A stretch of 34,505 nucleotides of DNA from Lysobacterales bacterium (lineage in GTDB: Bacteria; Pseudomonadota; Gammaproteobacteria; Xanthomonadales; Xanthomonadaceae). Numbering within the stretch: the stretch's first letter is position 1; each line of letters starts with the position of its first letter. Where the stretch lies: contig JAGRJY010000173.1 of NCBI GenBank assembly GCA_020442465.1, forward strand, positions 1 through 34,505, written 5' to 3'. Under the pieces are notes generated by a model that was not told the DNA's origin, ran no database searches, and saw only the letters and a program-made list of their open reading frames with translations. This document shows, piece by piece, positions 1-7,857 of this stretch. Made by a program: the position numbers and the translations under genes.

Positions 1-688
1 CCGGTGACACCAGCAGGCCGAGCCCCGGCAGAACATCCCGTTTCGCTATCGGCAAGGCCTCCACCGCATCGCACAGGCTGAGCGGATCAAGCACCGACAG
101 GGCGCGCAATCCGGCGCGCACGATCTCCGACTTGCGGCTGCGGCGTCCTGCGTCGGCGGCACGCTGCTTGAGCGTCTGCAGCAGGGCGAGATCATCGGCC
201 GGCAGACGCACGCTGAGCTTCTCGTCGCGCCGCTTGGCGGCCTTGGGCTGGTCGCTGCGCTTGCCGGATTTGGCGCGTGCAGTCTTGTCGGCACCCGACC
301 GGGTCGGTTTGTCGCGTTTGGCCGGCTTCTTGTCCCGCTTCGACTTCGCCGCACCCTTCGCCTCGGCCTTGGCGGACTTGTCCGCGGCGTGCTTGTCGGC
401 CTTCACCTTTTTGGTCTTGGCCTTCCTGGCTTGGCGCTTTTCCGCCTTGGCTTCGGTTTTCTCGACCTTGGCCATGCCGGACTTGTCCTTGGCGGATGGC
501 GATTTCGGCGTCCCGGCTTCGGTTGTCTTGCTTGCGGGCTGCTTCACAGCGGCGTGCTTCTTGCGCGCCTGCACCGGCGACGAAGCCGGCTCTGCTTCAT
601 CGGGCTGAGTCGTCGTCGCGGCGGCAGCCTTGGCGCGCTGACGCGTCGTCTTGCTGGCGGTGGGGCGAGGTCGTTTCGAAGTGGCCAT
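1..688 (-). CDS. Lys/Ala-rich ribbon-helix-helix protein, 3' end cut by window
   Basis: The reading frame opens at the ATG on the minus strand ending at 688 and stays open to the window edge, giving 229 visible residues. Residues 1-155 are low complexity, dominated by Lys, Ala, Arg, Thr and Pro with many AK/KA steps, like the tails of bacterial histone H1-like proteins. Residues about 157-200 (EKLSVRLPADDLALL ... RRSRKSEIVRAGLRAL) look like a ribbon-helix-helix DNA-binding fold: a beta strand with alternating residues, then two helices with the SRKSEIVRAGL pattern. A nucleoid-associated or transcription-regulating role is likely but inferred. The start is preceded only by a weak GGAA. It is separated from the TonB-like gene by a terminator, so it probably has its own promoter; GCCGG-ATA-CCGGC at 712-724 could be an operator. 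Confidence 0.8.
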   Translation of the reverse strand, partial: MATSKRPRPTASKTTRQRAKAAAATTTQPDEAEPASSPVQARKKHAAVKQPASKTTEAGTPKSPSAKDKSGMAKVEKTEAKAEKRQARKAKTKKVKADKHAADKSAKAEAKGAAKSKRDKKPAKRDKPTRSGADKTARAKSGKRSDQPKAAKRRDEKLSVRLPADDLALLQTLKQRAADAGRRSRKSEIVRAGLRALSVLDPLSLCDAVEALPIAKRDVLPGLGLLVSP

Positions 689-730
689 GCGTGCTTGTTC
701 CGTGCCGGGGTGCCGGATACCGGCGCCCAA

Positions 731-761
731 GAAAAAAAGGCGCCCCGTCTCCGGAGCGCCT
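731..761 (-). terminator. Rho-independent terminator of the TonB-like gene
   Basis: Read on the minus strand, a GC-rich hairpin (arms AGGCGC at 756-761 and GCGCCT at 738-743, with further partial pairing inside) is followed directly by a run of seven T. It lies about 70 bases past the stop of the TonB-domain gene and before the ribbon-helix-helix gene. Confidence 0.8.
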
Positions 762-776
762 CGCAAGCGTACTGGC

Positions 777-811
777 TGTCATCCGCGCGCAGCTAGCGCG
801 CGCGGATGACA
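777..811. repeat. Perfect 14-bp inverted repeat
   Basis: TGTCATCCGCGCGC at 777-790 is repeated exactly in reverse complement at 798-811 around a 7-base loop AGCTAGC. There is no T run beside it. It lies between the TonB-like stop codon and the terminator, and may protect the mRNA 3' end or be a REP-like element. Confidence 0.7.
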
Positions 812-827
812 ATTTGGTGACAACCGG

Positions 828-1916
828 TCAGCGGATCTTGAAGTCGATGCGCTGCTGGGTCGGCACCTGGCGACCCGGCGGGTCGAACTCGAAGCGGCTG
901 ACGGCGTCCATCGCGTCACGATCGAACACGCCTTCCGGGTCGGCTTCCACGACGCGCAGGTCACCGACCTTGCCGTTCGGATACACCGTGAAGGCGACCA
1001 CCACGTAGCCCTCGATCTTCTGACGATAGGCGCGCGACGGGTAGCGCGGCGACGCGCTCTTCTTCAGTTTCAGCTGCACCGGCGCTTCCTCGACGACCGG
1101 TGCGGGCGGCGGGGTCGGCTGCGCTGCTGCCGGTTCGGCCGGAGCAGGCTGGGCCGGCGCAGGTGTGCTCGGCTGCGCCGCGGGCGGCGTGCTCGGCTGC
1201 GCGGACGGCGACGTGCTCGGCTGAGCAGGCGCAGGGGTCGGAGCCTGGGCGGCAGGCGCGGGGGTCTGACGCGTCGTCGGCGTCGGCGCCACCGGCGCGG
1301 GCAGCGGCTCGGGTTCGGTCAGTTTCTTGCGCAGGCGCGCAATCGACTCGGCACCGGGCTGCGCCTTCTCGAGCAGGTCGAGCACGCGCTCGGCCTCGCT
1401 CTTGCGGTTCTCGCGGATCGCGCGATCGACCCAGAGCAGACCGTAGGGAAAAATGTCGGCCAGGGCGATTTCGGCCTGCGACTTGAGGTCACCGGCGCCG
1501 ACCGAGTCGGACAGGCGACGTCGCCGCGCGTCGTCTTGCTGCGTCTCGCCTTCGGCGGCGTGGTCGATCACCTTCAGATAGAGCTCGAGGGCGTTGTCGC
1601 CACGCGGCTCGAACAGTCGCTCGTCGGCAAGCGCCTTGCCGGCAGCCTGAAACAGTTCGACGGCGCTGCGGGTGTCTTCGGACGCGGCAGGTTCTTCGGC
1701 GGCAGGGGCGTCCTGGGCCGGCGCAGCCGGTTGCGGGGCGACGCCCGCAGCAGGCGTCTGCGCGGTGGGCGGCGGCGCGTCGCCGCCTCCGCAGGCGATC
1801 AGGCCGGCACCGAACAGGGCCAACACGACGAGACGCAGGACGGTCCCGACCGGTCGGGCGGGCTTCGATCCGGCCGAAGCACACGGATCCACGGCAAAGG
1901 ATAGGTCGATAGTCAT
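828..1916 (-). CDS. Proline-rich lipoprotein with TonB C-terminal domain
   Basis: A 362-residue protein. The N-terminus has a hydrophobic stretch (VLRLVVLALFGAGLIAC) ending in a lipobox-like LIAC followed by GGG, so it is probably a lipoprotein with Gly at +2, which favours the outer membrane. A helical region with TPR-like spacing follows. Next comes a Pro/Ala/Thr/Gln/Ser linker of near repeats (PAPAQPS, TPPAQPS, TPAPAQPA; residues about 220-285), then a C-terminal TonB domain of about 75 residues (PRYPSRAYRQKIEGYVVVAF ... FDPPGR ... IDFKIR). The classical TonB membrane anchor is replaced by the lipobox, so it may act as a periplasmic scaffold rather than an ExbBD-energised TonB. ATG at 1916 is the last start before the signal peptide; no strong Shine-Dalgarno is visible there. 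Confidence 0.85.
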   Translation of the reverse strand: MTIDLSFAVDPCASAGSKPARPVGTVLRLVVLALFGAGLIACGGGDAPPPTAQTPAAGVAPQPAAPAQDAPAAEEPAASEDTRSAVELFQAAGKALADERLFEPRGDNALELYLKVIDHAAEGETQQDDARRRRLSDSVGAGDLKSQAEIALADIFPYGLLWVDRAIRENRKSEAERVLDLLEKAQPGAESIARLRKKLTEPEPLPAPVAPTPTTRQTPAPAAQAPTPAPAQPSTSPSAQPSTPPAAQPSTPAPAQPAPAEPAAAQPTPPPAPVVEEAPVQLKLKKSASPRYPSRAYRQKIEGYVVVAFTVYPNGKVGDLRVVEADPEGVFDRDAMDAVSRFEFDPPGRQVPTQQRIDFKIR

Positions 1917-2106
1917 GTCAATTTTTTGTAGGGGCCAGCGACGCCACTGTAACCCGATATGAACGGCGATGCGCAACTGATGCGGCGGAATGTGTCGCAA
2001 CGCACAAACGGCAGCCGACACGGGTCGCAATCCGTGCTCCACGACAAGGTTGGCGGCCTGGGCAGGCCCAATCGGAACCCGCCACCTCGCGTACGATGAT
2101 CCGGTG

Positions 2107-3600
2107 ATGCGTCGCCTTTGCTCCCTGATCCTCACCGCCACGGCGGGCGCCCTCGTCGGTGTCCTCATCCTGGCCGCGCGCGCGCTGCCGCCCTCGCCGC
2201 CGCCCTCCCTCGGTTCGGCGCCGGCGGACTTCAGGCCGCCGCCCGGCGCGCTCGAAAGATTGGCTGCGGCCATCCGCGTACCCACCGTGTCGCGGGACTA
2301 TCCGGCGACGGCGCCCGCGTTCGACGCGCTGCATGAGCTGCTGCGCGAGGCCTTTCCCCGCGTGCACGCGACCCTGCAACAGGAACGCGTGGCCGGCCAC
2401 ACCCTGCTCTATACCTGGCACGGCCGCGACGCCTCCGCGCCGGCGCTGCTGCTGCTCGCGCATCAGGACGTGGTGCCGGTCGACGACGAACGTCTCCCGC
2501 ATTGGCAGCAGCCGCCGTTCGATGGCGTCAACGCGGACGGCTATTTGTGGGGACGCGGCACGCTCGACGACAAGTCGTCGCTGATGGCTCAGCTGGAAGC
2601 AGCGGAAGCGCTGCTCGGCGACGCCTTCGTGCCGCCACAGACCATCTATCTTGTGTTCGGCCATGACGAGGAGGTTTCAGGCAGCGGCGCAGCGGCCGTA
2701 GCCGCCCTGCTCGCCGAACGCGGCACCCGAATCGGCATGGTGCTGGACGAGGGACTCACCCTGACCGAGGGCGTGTTTCCCGGGGTGAACCGACCGGTGG
2801 CCCTGGTCGGCGTGGCCGAGAAGGGCTACCTCAATCTGACCCTGCGTGCGTCCGCAGCCGGCGGGCACTCGTCGATGCCGCCGCAGGACACCGCGATCGG
2901 CAGACTGGCCGCGGCACTGGATGCCGTGCGTACCCATCCGATGCCGGCCCGGATGGAAACACCGGTCGCCGACATGCTGCGCAGCGTCGGCGGCGAGCGC
3001 AGCTGGCTGCAGCGCGTGGCGCTCGGCAATCTCTGGCTGTTCGAGCCGCTGGTGCGCAGCGAGCTGGCACGCACGCCGGCCGGCGGGGCGATGTTGCGAA
3101 CCACGGTGACGCCGACCATCCTGCGCGCCGGGCTCAAGGACAACGTGCTGCCGCAGTCGGCGGAGGCCGTGCTCAACGCGCGACTGCTGCCCGGCGACAG
3201 CAGCGACGCGGTGGTGGCGCATCTGCACACCGCGATCGACGACCCGGCGATCGAGATCCTGCCCGCCACGGAGGTACGCGAGGCGACGCCGGTATCGGAG
3301 ACATCCGGCACAGCGTTTCGTGCCTTGAGCGATCGAATCGTCGAAGTGTTCCCGGACGCGCTGGTCGCGCCGGGACTGATGATGGGCGGCACCGATGCAC
3401 GTCACTTCGTCACCCTGTCACGCCACGTGTACCGGTTTCAGCCGGTGCGCATCACGCTTGCTGACTTGCCTCGATTCCACGGTGATGACGAGCGCATCGC
3501 ACCGGCGGCCTACGAGGACATGATTCGCTTCTACGCGGTACTCATGCGCGGAGCGATCGGCGACGGCGGTGCCGCGGCCGCGACGCCGGGGACGCCCTGA
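2107..3600 (+). CDS. M20 family metallopeptidase (PM20D1/CPS1-like)
   Basis: A 497-residue zinc peptidase or amidohydrolase of the M20 family. The N-terminus carries one membrane segment or signal anchor (residues 3-24). The metal-site motifs are in order: LLLAHQDVVPV (His119), GRGTLDDK (Asp154), GHDEEVSGSG (Glu188/Glu189), the dimerisation-domain motif AGGHSSMPP, and a C-terminal GGTDARHF supplying the last His. The layout and the HQDVVPVD version of the first motif resemble yeast carboxypeptidase S and animal PM20D1, which act on N-acyl amino acids or peptides. The substrate here cannot be read from sequence. The ATG at 2107 is chosen because the membrane segment follows at once; an in-frame GTG lies one codon upstream. 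It is divergent from the TonB-like gene and convergent with the next small gene. Confidence 0.9.
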   Translation: MRRLCSLILTATAGALVGVLILAARALPPSPPPSLGSAPADFRPPPGALERLAAAIRVPTVSRDYPATAPAFDALHELLREAFPRVHATLQQERVAGHTLLYTWHGRDASAPALLLLAHQDVVPVDDERLPHWQQPPFDGVNADGYLWGRGTLDDKSSLMAQLEAAEALLGDAFVPPQTIYLVFGHDEEVSGSGAAAVAALLAERGTRIGMVLDEGLTLTEGVFPGVNRPVALVGVAEKGYLNLTLRASAAGGHSSMPPQDTAIGRLAAALDAVRTHPMPARMETPVADMLRSVGGERSWLQRVALGNLWLFEPLVRSELARTPAGGAMLRTTVTPTILRAGLKDNVLPQSAEAVLNARLLPGDSSDAVVAHLHTAIDDPAIEILPATEVREATPVSETSGTAFRALSDRIVEVFPDALVAPGLMMGGTDARHFVTLSRHVYRFQPVRITLADLPRFHGDDERIAPAAYEDMIRFYAVLMRGAIGDGGAAAATPGTP

Positions 3601-3631
3601 ACGACCTCCCCGGCGCGACGGCAGGGCGTGC

Positions 3632-3850
3632 TTACGCTTTGCGCCACACTCCGAGCGCCGTACACAGCGCGCCGATGCCGAGCAGCACATAGCCCAATAC
3701 CGGCGCCGGCTCGCGCTGGGTTTCGACCCGCAGCGCGGCGTCGCCGACGCTGAACAGCGTCTCGGTGTCCGGGTAGCTCAGCAGGCCGAAGGAAATCAGC
3801 CCACCCAGCAACAACATCACGATGCCGGCAATCATCAGTACGCGTTTCAT
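3632..3850 (-). CDS. Small two-helix membrane protein, unknown function
   Basis: A 72-residue protein with two predicted membrane helices (residues 4-24 and 50-68) joined by a short polar loop containing RVETQREPAP. The start has a good Shine-Dalgarno (AGGAGA, five bases before ATG), which supports a real gene. I do not recognise a family with certainty; the size and hairpin topology resemble small DUF-type inner-membrane proteins such as DUF3185. It lies downstream of the secreted metallopeptidase on the same strand, with a 191-base gap that contains a small hairpin (CTGCCC-GGA-GGGCAG, 3934-3948). It could be read through from that gene or transcribed separately. Confidence 0.75.
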   Translation of the reverse strand: MKRVLMIAGIVMLLLGGLISFGLLSYPDTETLFSVGDAALRVETQREPAPVLGYVLLGIGALCTALGVWRKA

Positions 3851-4041
3851 GGTCTTCTCCTGATCAGGCGCTGGAAGGTCGAGGCGATCGCACGGCCCAG
3901 CGCCGCCGCAGTTCGCCTGGGTTCTGCGCGGTACTGCCCGGAGGGCAGCCCGCGCCTAGGGGGTCATCGGTCGTCGTCGCGGTCACCGCTGCATCGCGCG
4001 CATCTCGGGCGCCGACGATGCGCCACGCGCACCGTGCGCAC

Positions 4042-5325
4042 TCATGGGCCCGGCACCGCGCCCGCGCACTGCGCGTGCTCCTGCAGCGACTTCAGCATGC
4101 CGCTGCGATCGGCCAGGCCGACGAAGGTGAGGTTCGACCAGTCGTCGAAATCGTGCAGCTGGACCATCGCGCCGCCGCAGGTATCACCGCTTTCGGGATT
4201 CAGATCCATGGCGATGCCACTCTCGAGGTCGCCGTCGAGGTTCCAGTCGATCGGCTGCTCACCGCACACGCCCTGGGACTCGTTGAGGGTGTTCTCGTCC
4301 AGCACCAGCCGGTCGCCGTGCGAGAAGTCGTCGGTGTTGCCTTCGCCGTAGGCGTCGCAGTTCGCATCGGTGCCGGTGAACTGGAAACGGTAGTTCATCA
4401 GCGAGTTGTAGTTGGGCTTCTGGTTGCAGTTCTCGAAACCGCCGTGCTTGAGACCGAGCAGATGACCAATCTCGTGCGCGAGGGTGCGCGTCACGTTGCT
4501 TTCGGAGTTCTGGCAATACAACGAGACGATGGCATCGTCGCCGACGACTTCGGATGCACCGCTGCTCATGCTGCCGCCGTTATAGCGGTGCGGCATCATC
4601 ACGTAGCGGAAGTAACCCAGACGTGCCGGATCGAAATTGGCCTGCTTGATTTCGTGGAAGGTGTCGTCGATGAACCCGGGCAGGATCGCGTCGTAACCGT
4701 CGATGCGGTTGCCGCCGGTGAACAGTCCGCCCTGGCCGAAGTCGACGATGACGTGAATGCCGGTGCTGCCGTCGGCATTTGGCGTCGGTGCCGCGGCGAA
4801 CATGCTCACCAGCCGGTCGATCGACGCCTGCACCGGACGCTGACTGTGCGGGCCGCAGTCGTAGTCGCTGTCGAACCAGTCGATCTCGACCAGCAGGTCG
4901 CGGCGCAGCGGGTGGGCGCCCAGCGCCATCAGATCGATGCCGGTTTCGGTTCCGAGCACTTCTTCGCCGTCGGCGATGCCGTCACCATCGGTGTCGGGAT
5001 TCAGCGGGTCGGTGCCGGTCGAGGTGGCACTGACGAAATGTCCGTCGTTGGTTTCGCTGCAGTCGCTGAGGCCGTCGCCATCGCTGTCCGCGCTGCAGTC
5101 CTGCACGGTCTCGAAGTCGGACACGAAGATCGCGTCCGCGGACGAGCGCACCGACTGGCTGTAGTCGCCCAGCGCACGCAGCGCCGCCTGCCGCTTCTCG
5201 AACGCGCGCAGGTCCGGGTCCACATCCGCCGAGGCGGCGTGCGCACCGAGCGAGAAGGCGGTCAGGCATGCGAGGGCAAGCAGCTGTGCGGTGGAAGGGC
5301 GTTGGCGAGTCGGCAGGGTGTTCAT
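4042..5325 (-). CDS. Secreted metzincin-like zinc metallopeptidase
   Basis: A 427-residue protein with a signal peptide ending near AHA (residue 30). Residues 77-125 hold two calcium-binding, thrombospondin type 3-like repeats (DSDGDGLSD and DTDGDGIADGEE). The catalytic motif HEIGHLLGLKHGG (284-296) fits the extended HExxHxxGxxH zinc site of metzincins, with Glu285 as catalytic base, and SLMNY (Met310) is the Met-turn. Many cysteines suggest an extracytoplasmic, disulfide-bonded enzyme. The motif AIFVSDFE (65-72) resembles the C-terminal tail of the propeller protein at 28380. The start at 5325 has a GGAG ribosome site; the frame stays open further upstream without a signal peptide. A consensus sigma-54 promoter lies 47 bases upstream, so expression is probably conditional. 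The substrate is unknown. Confidence 0.88.
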   Translation of the reverse strand: MNTLPTRQRPSTAQLLALACLTAFSLGAHAASADVDPDLRAFEKRQAALRALGDYSQSVRSSADAIFVSDFETVQDCSADSDGDGLSDCSETNDGHFVSATSTGTDPLNPDTDGDGIADGEEVLGTETGIDLMALGAHPLRRDLLVEIDWFDSDYDCGPHSQRPVQASIDRLVSMFAAAPTPNADGSTGIHVIVDFGQGGLFTGGNRIDGYDAILPGFIDDTFHEIKQANFDPARLGYFRYVMMPHRYNGGSMSSGASEVVGDDAIVSLYCQNSESNVTRTLAHEIGHLLGLKHGGFENCNQKPNYNSLMNYRFQFTGTDANCDAYGEGNTDDFSHGDRLVLDENTLNESQGVCGEQPIDWNLDGDLESGIAMDLNPESGDTCGGAMVQLHDFDDWSNLTFVGLADRSGMLKSLQEHAQCAGAVPGP

Positions 5326-5371
5326 GGTGACGCTCCGTGATCGGTTTCCCGTGTGGGTTCGATCTCCATGG

Positions 5372-5387
5372 AGCAACCGCCGTGCCA
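5372..5387 (-). promoter_or_regulatory. Sigma-54 promoter of the metallopeptidase gene
   Basis: Read on the minus strand the site is TGGCACG-GCGG-TTGCT, a full match to the -24/-12 consensus with correct GG-to-GC spacing. The expected transcription start is near 5360, about 35 bases before the start codon at 5325. Confidence 0.8.
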
Positions 5388-5437
5388 ACTTCGAACACGC
5401 GAACAAAAATCTTTTGAATCAGATGTTTATGGGATCT

Positions 5438-5456
5438 TTCGCGAACGTGTCGCGAA
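5438..5456. promoter_or_regulatory. Palindrome upstream of the metallopeptidase promoter
   Basis: TTCGCGA-ACGTG-TCGCGAA has perfect 7-base arms, centred about 60 bases upstream of the -24 element. GCGAAC occurs in it twice and again at 5399-5404. Position and symmetry suit an activator site, but it does not match the TGCAGGCTGCA motif found near the other sigma-54 promoters. Confidence 0.5.
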
Positions 5457-5877
5457 CCGCTTCAAGGGCGGTTCAGCGCCACATTGCGGGGTGCAATGGC
5501 GTGCGGATTGCAAGCCGCATGCGACCCCGTGCGCCGCATCACGCTTTGCTGCATGCGCCTTGCTGCGGGGGTGCCCCAGCGCGTCCTGTTTCCGGCTCGC
5601 GCACACGCGCCCCTTGCCGCTGTCGCACTGAATAGCGAAACGATGTGTTGTGCCGGCAGCTGGAACCTTCGGTCGCGGCGAACGCGCGGACGGTGTGCGG
5701 AACCCGGCACGCTCGAGGCATGTGTCCAGGCGCCTGCGCGGATGGCGGATCGCGGGTGGGACGGTGGGCCTTGCGGTCCCGTTGCTGACAGTCCGGGCGC
5801 AGGGGCTGCCGACGCCTGCCCCCCAAGCGCAGCGCGGCCGGCACGCCATGCATGCCGCGCCTGCTGATCACCCAAGC
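5457..5877. other. Intergenic region without a convincing gene
   Basis: About 420 bases between the protease promoter and the terminator of the BON gene. Several reading frames are open on both strands, but none has a ribosome site or a recognisable protein. Short inverted repeats are present, for example CATTGC-GGGGT-GCAATG near 5482. Confidence 0.5.
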
Positions 5878-5921
5878 AAAAACGCCGCGAAGCACCGGGG
5901 ACAAGCCGGTGCTTCGCGGCG
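5878..5921 (-). terminator. Strong Rho-independent terminator after the BON gene
   Basis: A perfect 16-base stem (5883-5898 with 5906-5921, loop GGACAAG) is followed on the minus strand by five T. It lies about 165 bases past the BON gene stop. Confidence 0.85.
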
Positions 5922-6020
5922 AATCAGCAGAGGGGATGGGTGATTGATCCATCGGGTCGCACCGTGTGGTGCGGCACTCATCCCTTCGGCGCCCCGGCAG
6001 GACATCTGCGGGGCGAGGAA

Positions 6021-6074
6021 GGCACTGCGGGGCGAATCGGAGGGAGCGCCGAGGACGTGCCGCCCCGCAGTGCC
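6021..6074. repeat. 14-bp inverted repeat just after the BON gene
   Basis: GGCACTGCGGGGCG at 6021-6034 is matched exactly in reverse complement at 6061-6074, with 26 bases between. It begins 10 bases past the stop codon on the minus strand. With the terminator further on, the BON transcript would end in two hairpins. Confidence 0.65.
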
Positions 6075-6084
6075 GGATGACGCG

Positions 6085-6933
6085 TCAGGCGCCGACCTTC
6101 ACGGCGCTGCCGTCGACGCGCTTCACACCGCGGACGTCTTCGGCAATTTCCTGCGCAAGCGAGAGCTCGGCGCGACTGCTTGCCAGGCCACCCAGATACA
6201 CGACGCCGTTCTTGGTCTCGACAGTGAAGTCCAGACCGTCGACGTTCTTCGACATCAGCAGCGACGACTTGACCTTGGTGGTGATCCAGGCGTCCTCGAC
6301 CGGCCGGTCGGACTTCGTGCGCTGGGTCTGGATGTCGCCCGGCGTCACCACGATGTTGTTGTCGACCGCGTGGACGCCGTCGGTGCGGTAGGCGAGCCGA
6401 CCGGCCAGAGTCTTCTCTTCGGCGGTCGTCGCGTCACCCGTCAGCGTGACCCGGCCTTCCATGGTGTCGACGTTGATGTCGAGGCCGTCGGTGACCTCAT
6501 TCCACAGCAGGCGCGACTTGATCGACGCGGTGATTGTGGCGTCTTCAACCGCATCGCCAAAGCTGCGTTCGCTGTGTGATGCCGGCTTGGGCTCGGCGTT
6601 CGGGTCGACCTTGATCTGGTTGCTCACGTGCTTGATGCCCTTGGCGTTCATCGCCACGCGCTCGGCCAGCTCGCGATCGATCGGCTCATCAACGGTGCCG
6701 CTGAGCGTGGCGGTGTCGCCGAGCACGTCGACGCCGATCTCGAAGGGATTCAGGTGGCGATTGAAGACGATGGCGGTTTCGATCTGCGCTTCGCGACGGG
6801 CGTCGTCGATCTTCTGCTCGACGCTGCGCTCGCCGGCGAACGCCGAGCCGGCCATCACCACCGACAGGGCGGCGGCGAGTGCCAGCTTCGGCAGACGGAT
6901 GCTGGTGCGGCGGTGGGTCAGATTGCTGTTCAT
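6085..6933 (-). CDS. Periplasmic protein with three BON domains (OsmY-like)
   Basis: A 282-residue secreted protein with a signal peptide ending AFA-GE (about residue 33) and three consecutive BON domains, roughly residues 45-105, 120-190 and 205-280. Each shows the family pattern of a helix, a strand pair (VDVLGDTATLSGTV, VDTMEGRVTLTGDA, VETKNGVVYLGGLA) and a V-x-x-V-x-N/G ending. BON domains bind phospholipid or peptidoglycan surfaces; OsmY-type proteins protect the periplasm in osmotic and envelope stress. The start at 6933 has a clear GAGGAG. The frame continues upstream to 7173, but that part lacks a signal peptide and is mostly leader RNA. A sigma-54-type promoter at 7180-7195 indicates RpoN control. 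Confidence 0.9.
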   Translation of the reverse strand: MNSNLTHRRTSIRLPKLALAAALSVVMAGSAFAGERSVEQKIDDARREAQIETAIVFNRHLNPFEIGVDVLGDTATLSGTVDEPIDRELAERVAMNAKGIKHVSNQIKVDPNAEPKPASHSERSFGDAVEDATITASIKSRLLWNEVTDGLDINVDTMEGRVTLTGDATTAEEKTLAGRLAYRTDGVHAVDNNIVVTPGDIQTQRTKSDRPVEDAWITTKVKSSLLMSKNVDGLDFTVETKNGVVYLGGLASSRAELSLAQEIAEDVRGVKRVDGSAVKVGA

Positions 6934-7179
6934 GGAAAGCTCCTCGGAAGGCGCACCTCGGGGTGCGGAACGTGGGGCCTGATCACCGGGGGCCGCGAGG
7001 CAACCGGCGACAGCCTGTGGGGAATCACGTCCCGTCTTCCCGGTAGCCCCTCGACGCACACGCGTTGCGCACGCTGCAGGCGCTGCCGGCAGGGCGCTGA
7101 TCGTGGGGTCGAATGCTGGATGCATGGGGCACTCCGGAAGGTGGGGATCGTGGACGAGCAAGTCGCTCGCCATCCCTGT
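6934..7179 (-). other. Long 5' leader of the BON gene
   Basis: If transcription starts about 12 bases past the -12 element (near 7168), the mRNA has about 235 untranslated bases, far longer than the leaders of the other sigma-54 units here. An open frame from 7173 is in phase with the BON gene, so a leader peptide or N-terminally extended product cannot be excluded. Confidence 0.4.
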
Positions 7180-7195
7180 TCCAAGATGCGTGCCT
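7180..7195 (-). promoter_or_regulatory. Sigma-54-type promoter of the BON gene
   Basis: On the minus strand the site is AGGCACG-CATC-TTGGA. The -24 GG and the -12 TTG are kept with correct spacing; the usual final C of the -12 is G, so it may be weaker than consensus. Confidence 0.65.
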
Positions 7196-7250
7196 AGTCG
7201 ATAAAAGCTGTTAAATCATGCGCTTACAGAATTCACCTCGACCCGGGATC

Positions 7251-7278
7251 GTGCAGGATGCCGCCCCGGATCTTGCAC
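7251..7278. promoter_or_regulatory. Candidate activator site upstream of the BON promoter
   Basis: GTGCAGGATG at 7251-7260 and TGCAC at 7274-7278 form an inverted GTGCA/TGCAC pair starting 56 bases upstream of the -24 element. The GTGCAGG part matches the motif near the other sigma-54 promoters. The rest of 7196-7449 has no gene. Confidence 0.4.
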
Positions 7279-7449
7279 TGCGCCCGGCGCGAGGCGATGC
7301 CGGGTGTGGCCGCGTCCTGGCCACTGGTCGGGCAGGCTCGCGCCGCCGCGCCCTGCCATTCGACCGGGCCGATGGGCGCGCTGCAACCGGATGTGGCGGT
7401 GCATGCGGGCCGCCCGCCCGCATGCACCCGAATCGATGCCGGCGTCCGA

Positions 7450-7857
7450 TTAGTCGCCGGATGCTTCGCCGCCGTCCTCGTCGACGCTGCCCTCGGACTC
7501 GTCGCCGGCAAACGCGGACTCGGCCTCGGCGACCGAACGCTCCAGCGCGTTGGCGGCTGCCTCCTTGCACTTGTCCTTGCCACGCTGCGAGCGCAGCCCG
7601 TCGCACTGCTTCACGGCCAGGTCGTATTCTCCCTGCGCCCGGCTGGTGGCGACGGCATAGGCGTCTTCAGGACTCTTCGCCGCCCTGGGTTCCGCGGGCG
7701 CTTCCGGCGCGGCGGGCGCCGCGGTCTCGGACGGCATCGCCTGCTTCGCTGGCGCCGCCGGAGCAGCCGGTTCGGGCGGTGGCGTCTCGCTGCACGCGGC
7801 GAGAACGAAGATCGATGCGGCCGCGAGCGCGGCGAGACGATGGAACGTCATGTTCAT
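7450..7857 (-). CDS. Small Ala/Pro-rich lipoprotein, unknown function
   Basis: A 135-residue protein. Residues 1-22 form a lipoprotein signal peptide with lipobox LAAC followed by SETPP. An Ala/Pro/Glu-rich linker runs to about residue 60. Then comes a charged helical region with two cysteines (VKQCDGLRSQ and KDKCKEAAAN), typical of small Cys-paired periplasmic domains in which ARAQGEYD-like helices precede CxGLxGxxKxxCxxxA. The end is acidic (GDESEGSVDEDGG). The ATG at 7857 has AGGAG six bases upstream; a second in-frame ATG lies two codons later. No sigma-54 site was found for it; a perfect palindrome GGCACGCGTGCC lies upstream at 7941-7952. Confidence 0.8.
   Translation of the reverse strand: MNMTFHRLAALAAASIFVLAACSETPPPEPAAPAAPAKQAMPSETAAPAAPEAPAEPRAAKSPEDAYAVATSRAQGEYDLAVKQCDGLRSQRGKDKCKEAAANALERSVAEAESAFAGDESEGSVDEDGGEASGD

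Noticed and set aside
5427..5952. Several 100-140 codon frames in the region before the protease
   Set aside because: Overlapping frames on both strands without ribosome sites, signal peptides or recognisable folds.
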